This document shows, piece by piece, positions 1 through 5,311 of a DNA stretch of 6,985 bases; the stretch's first letter is position 1, and each line of letters starts with the position of its first letter. A program made the translations under genes and the position numbers. The notes beneath the pieces are model-generated. The model was given only the letters and a program-made list of their open reading frames with translations. It was not told where the DNA came from and did not search any database. The DNA lies in contig DFBT01000040.1 in assembly GCA_002366725.1 (NCBI GenBank), positions 1-6,985 on the forward strand. Reading direction: 5' to 3'. This DNA is from Caldifarciminota bacterium UBA3073. Its GTDB lineage: Bacteria > Hydrothermota > UBA3073.

Positions 1-445
1 TTTCAAAAGACTTTTTTAGTGTTTCTTTATCCCAATAACCTAAAACTTCTCTTTCAGTAGTTATAAGATCTATTCTTTCTTTTTTTACGTCAATCTTAAA
101 CCCAGCTTCCCCTTTAAGTCGATTATATGTTTTTGCATTTACTGTGGTGTGTAACTCTTTTCTTTTATTTCTACGTGTAGACTCATAGCCGAACCTTTCA
201 AGTAGAACAGAGTTTGCTTTTCGAGGAAGGGGGGACTTTGTGAACAATGTAAGCATACTTGAGGCGTTCTTCCTTGCTGATTTCAATTCAATCATTGCAG
301 CATTTGGTCCTGGTACATTGTTTTCCTTTATACCCAAAAGATCTTCCAGTGTTTTTCCAATACCTGTATTCCCCGCTCTATGGGTTTTAACATATCCCAT
401 TTCTTTTATTACTTTTAATTTTTTTATTAATTCAGGATATTTAAT
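1..445 (-). CDS. Type II restriction endonuclease, MvaI/BcnI family (3' end missing)
   Basis: This gene probably encodes the DNA-cleaving partner of the methyltransferase just upstream. I see 148 open codons running off the window; family members are around 240-250 aa as I recall, so about 60% is present. Counting from an ATT at 445, the N-terminal part has the family block HRAGNTGIGKTLEDLLGIKENN (roughly residues 22-43, written here only as a landmark), then IELKSARK (52-59) and SMLTLFTKSP (63-72). IELK carries the E-x-K of a PD-(D/E)xK active site (E53, K55). MvaI uses D-x4-E-x-K; here the first position is Asn48, which may mean inactivity or a subfamily difference. There is no ATG at the expected N-terminus: an in-frame TGA lies just upstream and the first ATG is at 400 (residue 16), inside the conserved region. 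A GGAGG at 451-455 sits 5 nt before ATT, which shares one base with the methyltransferase TAA. MvaI and BcnI cut CCWGG and CCSGG; the target here cannot be read from sequence. Confidence 0.82.
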   Translation of the reverse strand, partial: MKYPELIKKLKVIKEMGYVKTHRAGNTGIGKTLEDLLGIKENNVPGPNAAMIELKSARKNASSMLTLFTKSPLPRKANSVLLERFGYESTRRNKRKELHTTVNAKTYNRLKGEAGFKIDVKKERIDLITTEREVLGYWDKETLKKSFE

Positions 446-1323
446 TATGGCCTCCAGAAATCAAGTATATATTCAAAAGTTGTACTGAGGGTAATGTAAT
501 TACTTGGCCAACCAAAAATGCCTACCTTGTTTACTAAATTTCTTTTATCCCATATAATTATATTTCTAAGTTCATAACCAACTTTTTCCATGGCTTCAAT
601 AATATAACTGTGCGTAGGATACCTATGATTGTTTTCCCATAAATCATTAATATTAATCACACAATGAGCCCTTGGTTTTAATAGAGGTAATATTCCTTTG
701 TATATTTCCGCAAGTGCTTCTATGTACTCTTTAATCTTCATAGTTCCGAGATCTCGTGGATTATTTGAATACTGCTGAATTTTTTTGAAGTGTTTATTTC
801 TACGGAGGTCGCTACGAATACTCTTATTTAATCTTTTGTGGTTTAACATATTAGCATATGGGGGTGATGTAACACATAAAGAAACAGTACCTTTATCAAA
901 GTATTTTGGGATATTTATCGCATCATCGTATATCGCAACTTGTTTTGTTTTATCATATTTTATCTCTAACTGAGAAAGTCTTTTCTTAATAAAATCGATA
1001 TACTTTTTATTTAAGTCAAAACCAACTGCATTCCTTGCTAAATCACGTGCTGCAAGAAGGGTAGTGCCAATGCCTAAAAATGGATCAAGTACTAATTCTC
1101 CTTCATGGGTGAACAGTTCAATACACTTTTTAGGTAGAGCAATTGGGAATACAGCTGGATGAATGTCTTTGTCTCGAATGTCTCTTTTTTCATAGTATAA
1201 TTCCCAAACAGCGACCTGGTTTCGAACCCACTCTTTAGCTGTAATACAGTTTATATGACTATCCGGACAAGAGCAGGTTCTTTGGAAATTTATGTCTAAT
1301 TTTTTAATACTTTTTTTATCCAT
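445..1323 (-). CDS. SPPY-type DNA methyltransferase (probable N4-cytosine) of an MvaI/BcnI-like R-M system
   Basis: This 292-aa enzyme is predicted to transfer a methyl group from S-adenosylmethionine to an exocyclic DNA amino group, protecting host sites from the adjacent endonuclease. Motifs in order: a Cys-rich N-terminus (C17, C19, C26), motif X HPAVFPIALPKK (55-66), the AdoMet loop LDPFLGIGTT (79-88), acidic GFDLNKKY (101-108), catalytic TSPPY (152-156), a basic stretch at 163-182 that may help target recognition, IIIWDK (255-260), and EYILDFW (284-290). The order X-I-IV is the reverse of the common beta-class layout (IV before X-I), so the protein has an alpha- or gamma-like arrangement. 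SPPY and the MvaI-type partner favour N4-methylcytosine, since M.MvaI and M.BcnI make m4C; N6-adenine is not excluded. The ATG at 1323 has only a weak A/G-rich sequence before it, and a short leader ORF ends 2 nt upstream. The stop TAA shares a base with the endonuclease start. The gene is clearly AT-richer than the fol genes. Confidence 0.9.
   Translation of the reverse strand: MDKKSIKKLDINFQRTCSCPDSHINCITAKEWVRNQVAVWELYYEKRDIRDKDIHPAVFPIALPKKCIELFTHEGELVLDPFLGIGTTLLAARDLARNAVGFDLNKKYIDFIKKRLSQLEIKYDKTKQVAIYDDAINIPKYFDKGTVSLCVTSPPYANMLNHKRLNKSIRSDLRRNKHFKKIQQYSNNPRDLGTMKIKEYIEALAEIYKGILPLLKPRAHCVININDLWENNHRYPTHSYIIEAMEKVGYELRNIIIWDKRNLVNKVGIFGWPSNYITLSTTFEYILDFWRP
451..455 (-). promoter_or_regulatory. 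Shine-Dalgarno GGAGG for the endonuclease gene
   Basis: On the minus strand GGAGG lies within the last codons of the methyltransferase gene (Trp-Arg), 5 nt before the ATT at 445-443. This is the best-placed ribosome binding site in the region. It argues that translation starts at this non-canonical ATT (or the adjacent ATA) rather than at the ATG at 400, which has only A-rich sequence before it. Confidence 0.5.
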
Positions 1324-1325
1324 AT

Positions 1326-1376
1326 TTAGTTCTTTTTAACAAGAAAGATTCTATCAACTTCATACTTAATTGCCAT
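1326..1376 (-). CDS. Possible 16-codon leader ORF before the methyltransferase
   Basis: Downstream of the predicted promoter an ATG at 1376-1374 opens a short frame, MAIKYEVDRIFLVKKN, that stops at TAA 1328-1326, two bases before the methyltransferase ATG. It is in a different frame from the methyltransferase, so it is not an N-terminal extension. The arrangement could couple leader termination to methyltransferase initiation, which would help explain the weak ribosome binding site at 1323. No clear Shine-Dalgarno precedes the leader ATG and I recognise no family. It may be chance. Confidence 0.25.
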   Translation of the reverse strand: MAIKYEVDRIFLVKKN

Positions 1377-1380
1377 TCCA

Positions 1381-1396
1381 GAATAACCGGTTCTTC
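1381..1396. promoter_or_regulatory. Palindrome at the predicted transcription start (candidate operator)
   Basis: The 16 bp GAATAACCGGTTCTTC (+ strand) form an inverted repeat with 14 of 16 positions symmetric around a perfect AACCGGTT centre. On the minus strand it begins 7 nt after the -10 hexamer, so it starts at about +1 of the R-M transcript. Its centre leaves no loop, so it fits a dimeric-protein site in DNA better than an RNA hairpin. A repressor there would block initiation. No controller-protein gene is visible in the window. Confidence 0.45.
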
Positions 1397-1403
1397 AACT
1401 ATA

Positions 1404-1432
1404 ATTATATCACTTAAAATAATAAAAGTCAA
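1404..1432 (-). promoter_or_regulatory. Sigma70-type promoter of the restriction-modification genes
   Basis: On the minus strand TTGACT (1432-1427; 5 of 6 to TTGACA) and TATAAT (1409-1404; exact consensus) are separated by exactly 17 bp. Transcription would begin near 1397, giving a leader of about 73 nt before the methyltransferase ATG. It is the clearest promoter in the window and indicates that the R-M cassette carries its own transcription signal. Confidence 0.8.
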
Positions 1433-1625
1433 GAAAAAAACCCTCTATTTTCTTTGAAATTAATCCCGTCTCTAATTCCTTATTCTACAAACAATTGTTT
1501 TAATTCTGATTTGGAATAAATATATAGAAATAGAATTAAAAAAAAGAAAAGAGAAATAAGTTAATCAAACTCCTTACAACCAATAACCTTAACTTTGTGG
1601 TCCTTATCAAGACCAATACTCTTTA
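1433..1625. other. AT-rich gap with no supported gene
   Basis: I find no gene, RNA gene or terminator here that I can support. On the minus strand 1629-1561 is an open stretch of 22 codons with no start, reading EIKSIGLDKDHKVKVIGCKEFD before TAA. Its composition looks protein-like (alternating charged and hydrophobic residues), so it could be the tail of a decayed gene, but I cannot identify a family. Both the candidate R-M promoter and the repeat array lie just outside this stretch. Confidence 0.5.
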
Positions 1626-1709
1626 TCTCTTAAAATTCTCTTATCCACGGGATCCTTCGGACAATCCCTGTTGAAATTAAAAATAAATTGTCTCTTACAG
1701 GTCTCTTAC

Positions 1710-1728
1710 CTGCCTACCGGTAGGTAGG
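1710..1728. repeat. 19-bp near-palindromic insert within repeat unit 2
   Basis: Unit 2 reads TCTCTTAC, then CTGCCTACCGGTAGGTAGG, then AAGTCCCTGTTA. Removing these 19 bases gives exactly the junction found in unit 3 (1780-1798). With the preceding C, the 20 bp at 1709-1728 are an inverted repeat with a single mismatched pair around a perfect 12-bp CCTACCGGTAGG. It therefore looks like a small palindrome inserted into, or lost from, one copy. Unit 1 carries a different extra segment (about 17 bp) at the same junction. Confidence 0.6.
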
Positions 1729-1805
1729 AAGTCCCTGTTAAATTAGTTCTTTCGAAATAAAAAATAAGTCTCTTAAGGGTCTCTTACAAGTCCCTGTTAG
1801 ATATT

Positions 1806-1837
1806 AAAAAACAGAAAAGAATCTCTCTTACCCTGTT
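1806..1837 (-). terminator. Possible intrinsic terminator of the receptor/lipoprotein unit
   Basis: About 30 nt after the lipoprotein stop, the minus strand can fold AACAG with CUGUU as the outer stem, two G-U pairs, and AAGA with UCUU as the inner stem (one bulged U, 5-nt loop), followed by a run of six T. The stem is AU-rich and therefore weak. It overlaps the last repeat unit, so it may be fortuitous, but no better terminator is visible after the operon. Confidence 0.4.
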
Positions 1838-1866
1838 AAAGTGACTTTTGGGAAATCTTAGTTTGC

Positions 1867-2691
1867 TCAGTTATGGGGTTCGTGGGGGAGGTAAGGGGAT
1901 AATGCTTCAATTTCTCCGTTATCATCCCGTCTATAAGCGATCCAGTCCCCGTCGGGCGACCAGGCAAGATGTGAGACGGTCGAAGGCAGAGGAAATCTTG
2001 TTAATCCAACCTGCCCTGGTGTGATTGTATATATCCATCTTTCGTGTGTATAGGCTATTTTATCGCCATCCGGTGAAAAGACGGGACTATCACCTTCAGA
2101 TACTACCTTTGCGGTAGTACCACCTTCGAGGGTAAGCATGTAAATCCCCGAATTCACATAGACAACCTCCCCGCCATCGGGCGAGAAATCGGGACATCTT
2201 CCCTCTTTTAAGAATGCGAATGAACTATCATCGAGGGAGACGAGCCATATTCTCGATGCCCCATCTTCTATGAGGAGATAATCTCGGTATCGTTTCACAT
2301 CCCGGCACAGGTCTTCTGGTACGGTCTCCGGCAAGAATCCCAGATCCTCGGGGAATATTCTGAAAATTTCCCTTTCCTCGCCCGTGGAAAGACACATCTC
2401 ACGAATAGAAACATAATTGCTGTCGAAAGTAACATAAGTTATACTGTCTACTTCAAACCAGTTCGGGAATGTTCCATTGGTGATATTTACGATGGTGGTG
2501 TCGAATTTCTGGGCATATGAGAGCTCTCTCTCCCGAACGAAGGCTATCCTCTCACCATCTGGTGACCAGGATGGATCAACCTCATCTATATATACTGGTG
2601 GCAGGACTGGCTTGCCCGGTGATACAGAATATTCATCCATCGCACACCCGAAGGCAAGGAATAACAATATCGCCATCCAGTTCCTCTGCAT
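1867..2691 (-). CDS. Lipoprotein with PD40 (TolB-like) beta-propeller motifs
   Basis: This 274-aa protein is predicted to be exported and lipid-anchored. The N-terminus MQRNWMAILLFLAFGC has a short basic start, a hydrophobic core and a relaxed lipobox ending at Cys16. The mature part has four PD40/WD40-like blade signatures with SPDG at residues 43-46, 170-173, 206-209 and 245-248 (for example WSPDGERIAFV and FSPDGDKIAYT). A non-canonical middle from about 55 to 165 probably supplies further blades. Such propellers usually mediate protein or ligand contacts, as in TolB; no catalytic site is evident. I chose the ATG at 2691 over two GTG codons just upstream because it overlaps the receptor stop as TGATG and has GGAG 5 nt before it. 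The overlap indicates one mRNA and translational coupling with the receptor-like protein, so the two probably work together at the outer membrane. Its ligand is unknown. Confidence 0.8.
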   Translation of the reverse strand: MQRNWMAILLFLAFGCAMDEYSVSPGKPVLPPVYIDEVDPSWSPDGERIAFVRERELSYAQKFDTTIVNITNGTFPNWFEVDSITYVTFDSNYVSIREMCLSTGEEREIFRIFPEDLGFLPETVPEDLCRDVKRYRDYLLIEDGASRIWLVSLDDSSFAFLKEGRCPDFSPDGGEVVYVNSGIYMLTLEGGTTAKVVSEGDSPVFSPDGDKIAYTHERWIYTITPGQVGLTRFPLPSTVSHLAWSPDGDWIAYRRDDNGEIEALSPYLPHEPHN

Positions 2692-5213
2692 CACCACTCC
2701 AACTGCACACCTATGCCGATCTTTCTCGGTGGACCATAATTAAAGGGGTCGTTCATATAATCGGTATATGCATTGACATAGCTCTCATACCACTCGTCGG
2801 TAGTAATAAAACCGTCGCCATCTAAATCCCTTCTTTCATCTGCACTGCCATAAGTTCCAACGGGAATTTTCCCCTCCTCAATATATGTTATAGGAAATGT
2901 GCCCTCAATATAATCTTCATAATTGCATAACATTTCATTATTATCTGGTTTTCCTGTGTATGGATATACATTCAGGACATTCTTTGTGTTAAAGAGATTG
3001 GTGACCTCCAGGAAAACAGATAGATTTAATCCCGAAACCTTAACGCCCTTTGTCACCTTAAGGTCTGTGACATAATTCCAGCCCATCCGCTCCGCATTTA
3101 TTTCGCCTAAAATATTCCCAAACTTATCTGTCTTGGTATACGGCAATCCACTATTTGCCTTGAATACAGCCGACAAGGTAAGGTCCTCAAAAGGGTTTAA
3201 TTTCCCGATCGACCATCCCTTATCTATCTTTTTAGCTATGAGGGAAATGATATTATGGTGTCGGTCCCACGGTGAAGGAGGCTTTTCATATCTGATAGGG
3301 CCCGCCATAAGATATTGGAAAGTACCCGGATAAAAATAAGAGGCAAGGTTAGTGTTAAGTCTCGAATTTTGCAAGGTATAGGCAGAATAACACAAAATAC
3401 CCCATGTGGAGTAGTAGTATAATGCCATCTCCATACCATCAGCACTTCCATAGCTCTCAAGTTGGTATGTCCAATAAGGCTCGGGTGAAGCAGGGAGAAA
3501 GACACTTTTAGGCAAATTGTACATTTCTTTCCTGAAGATAGAAAGAGTGAGAGAAACGCCGTCTACTGGGTAATAGATTCCCCGTGCCTCAAACTGTTTG
3601 ACCTGCGATAAACCAAGTATCGTATTTTCCCTCACCGTATAATTGAAGGGTGTAAAATTTATGGCGTAGTCGAATGGATAAAAATTAATGCTATTGAGGT
3701 TGAACAGATGGGAAGCATTCAGGTGAAATTGGTTATATCCCAGGCCGATCAGTATCTTATTTGTGAAAATATATGTGAGATATATATTTAGATTTATCCC
3801 CCAATCAGACTCAGCGGTAACAGTATCAGGAGTGCGATCTGGATTAAGAGGTCTTAACGGGTCTCGATATTTCCAGGTTCTGGGATTGTAATAATCAACA
3901 CTTATACCCGAAGTTAATGTAATTTTTCCCTTATGGAGTGTCAGATCAAGCCAGCAATTCCACCACTCCGGAGTTCTTTCATACTTTTCCCAGTAAAGGT
4001 TATACTTTATATCTCTATATTCCGGGCGAACAACTCTTATTGTGTCACCCCCAGATGTAACTGAGTCCATCGCAGGCATTACATAAATGTAATCAGCCAT
4101 ATCTTTGCCTATCTCGTATTTCTTAATTTCTCCACCAATACTCAATGCTGCCCAGTCCGTTAACTCTGTCTCTAAGTCGGCGTTCAGCAGATTAATATTT
4201 CTTTTAACCTCGTGCCATAACCCCGGAGAACCAAATCTAAAAATATAAGGTACACCATGAGGATATATATATTCGCCATTTTCATCTTTTTCATCCCAAC
4301 CAGCAGGTAAATATTCCTGAGGATGGTATGCATACATCCACCAGGGCTCGAATTTTATATCCTCATAGAAATGTTTTTTTTCGTCAAATTCGAGATTTCT
4401 TTCTCCGATAATCTCATGCTGGGTATAATGCATATATCTTATATTGCAAGATATATTGTTACTCTTATGTTGAAAATAAGCATAAAATTGTTTGCCTTTT
4501 TCCAGCCAGCTTGACCGCAACCAATCGGGGTTATATTTCTCTCCGTTATCACCCCTTTCAGCACCGGCCCACGGCAAACCCAGGAATGTAGTATATAATC
4601 CTCCCTGTCCCCTTACATTTATTAATCCAATGCCGATATTGGTAGATGGAGAGACATCGTAGCTCATCCTTCCCACGAGGTAGTATAGGTCCATATCCGT
4701 ATTGGAAAGATCGAAAATATAAGAGCGCTCGTAATCTCTCGATTTTGTATAGCCCATAAGTGAATATCCTATCTTATCATAAAGAGTCCCACCTATGTTC
4801 AATTCGTATGTATTCATACCTTCATCAAAGCCCGTTGACCATCGCCCAAATTTTCCCCTCTCTTTCATTTCTATTTCAACCACATTTGACCTGCCGTATC
4901 GAGCAGAAGTGGGATTCTTAGTTATGTACACCTTTCTTACACTCTCCAATGGTAAGTTGGTTATAAATAGCGGCACGCCATCGAGCCAGTACTCTATATT
5001 TTCCGCAAACCCTCCCCTTATATGCAGGTCACCCCCGCAGTCTACGACCCCGGGTTGAAGAATGAGAATGTCTCTCACGGTATGGACGGGAAATGCTTCC
5101 CACTCTATTGTTTCCATCGAGTAGTGAAGAGTATCGACAATGGGTTTCGTCGTGTCGGGATTGGGGGTTGAAAGAAATATTATTATGTTTGCACAGAGAA
5201 AAAGAAACGACAT
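2691..5213 (-). CDS. TonB-dependent-receptor-like outer membrane barrel with plug domain and EF-hand loop
   Basis: This 840-aa protein is a predicted outer-membrane beta-barrel for ligand binding or uptake. A short hydrophobic signal-like start (1-16) is followed by a plug at about 42-118 (VRDILILQPGVV 46-57, HIRGGFAENIEYWLDGVP 64-81, VRKVYITKNPTSARYG 92-107), then a long barrel rich in Tyr/Trp and alternating strands. Late landmarks are PWDRHHNIISL (648-658), NSGLPYT (687-693), LEVTNLFNTKN (735-745) and a terminal strand IGIGVQLEW ending in an aromatic residue, as in BAM substrates. No carboxypeptidase-D-like domain and no clear TonB box are visible, so energy coupling is uncertain. Residues 796-807, DLDGDGFITTDE, match the 12-residue EF-hand calcium loop at every ligand position. 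The start at 5213 has AGGAG (5223-5219) 5 nt upstream. The lipoprotein gene follows with a 1-nt overlap. I see no convincing promoter in the 98-bp gap after folP. The substrate cannot be deduced. Confidence 0.85.
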   Translation of the reverse strand: MSFLFLCANIIIFLSTPNPDTTKPIVDTLHYSMETIEWEAFPVHTVRDILILQPGVVDCGGDLHIRGGFAENIEYWLDGVPLFITNLPLESVRKVYITKNPTSARYGRSNVVEIEMKERGKFGRWSTGFDEGMNTYELNIGGTLYDKIGYSLMGYTKSRDYERSYIFDLSNTDMDLYYLVGRMSYDVSPSTNIGIGLINVRGQGGLYTTFLGLPWAGAERGDNGEKYNPDWLRSSWLEKGKQFYAYFQHKSNNISCNIRYMHYTQHEIIGERNLEFDEKKHFYEDIKFEPWWMYAYHPQEYLPAGWDEKDENGEYIYPHGVPYIFRFGSPGLWHEVKRNINLLNADLETELTDWAALSIGGEIKKYEIGKDMADYIYVMPAMDSVTSGGDTIRVVRPEYRDIKYNLYWEKYERTPEWWNCWLDLTLHKGKITLTSGISVDYYNPRTWKYRDPLRPLNPDRTPDTVTAESDWGINLNIYLTYIFTNKILIGLGYNQFHLNASHLFNLNSINFYPFDYAINFTPFNYTVRENTILGLSQVKQFEARGIYYPVDGVSLTLSIFRKEMYNLPKSVFLPASPEPYWTYQLESYGSADGMEMALYYYSTWGILCYSAYTLQNSRLNTNLASYFYPGTFQYLMAGPIRYEKPPSPWDRHHNIISLIAKKIDKGWSIGKLNPFEDLTLSAVFKANSGLPYTKTDKFGNILGEINAERMGWNYVTDLKVTKGVKVSGLNLSVFLEVTNLFNTKNVLNVYPYTGKPDNNEMLCNYEDYIEGTFPITYIEEGKIPVGTYGSADERRDLDGDGFITTDEWYESYVNAYTDYMNDPFNYGPPRKIGIGVQLEW

Positions 5214-5311
5214 AATATCTCCTCATCTTTTAAAGGGGAGCAAAATGAGAAAAAAATAAGTAACTATGATAGGGGACAGAGGAGGACATTCTCTCTTATG
5301 AAATTCAGTGG

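Larger units (their letters stand above)
1626..1837. repeat. Diverged tandem array of paired TCTCTTA heptamers with TCCCTGTT
   Basis: On the + strand TCTCTTA occurs at 1626, 1637, 1691, 1702, 1769, 1780 and 1824. The first six form three direct pairs with exactly 11 bp between starts (spacers AAAT, CAGG, AGGG). Each pair is followed by TCCCTGTT, at 1665, 1732 and 1791; a fourth truncated unit has one TCTCTTA joined to CCCTGTT (1831). The stretches between units share an A-rich AAATTA...AAATAA character, so the whole looks like an old tandem duplication with units of roughly 55-78 bp. The 7+4 bp direct-pair geometry resembles sites of OmpR/PhoB-type regulators; that is inference. It is not a CRISPR array: the repeats are too short and the intervals are related to each other. 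It lies between the lipoprotein stop and the R-M promoter. Confidence 0.75.

Noticed and set aside
240..488. Plus-strand open frame of 82 codons
   Set aside because: It lies antisense to the endonuclease and the end of the methyltransferase gene, both of which have recognisable family motifs; its own protein shows none.
1626..1837. CRISPR array
   Set aside because: The exact repeats are only 7-8 bp, intervals vary (40-67 bp between TCCCTGTT copies), and the intervening sequences resemble each other rather than being unique spacers.
2477..2825. Two plus-strand frames over the receptor/lipoprotein junction
   Set aside because: They are antisense shadows; the minus-strand frames carry SPDG motifs, a lipobox and the barrel end with coupled start and stop.
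3236..3505. Minus-strand 89-codon frame inside the receptor gene
   Set aside because: It overlaps the receptor in another frame, has no recognisable domain, and the receptor frame is continuous with family motifs on both sides.
5029..5226. Minus-strand frame starting at 5226 as an alternative small gene before the receptor
   Set aside because: It is out of frame with the receptor and overlaps its signal and plug region; AGGAG at 5219-5223 is correctly spaced for the receptor ATG at 5213 but not for this start.
5214..5311. Promoter for the receptor/lipoprotein unit (TATCAT on the minus strand)
   Set aside because: A TATCAT hexamer is present, but there is no acceptable -35 at 16-18 bp, so I do not call it; readthrough from folP is equally possible.
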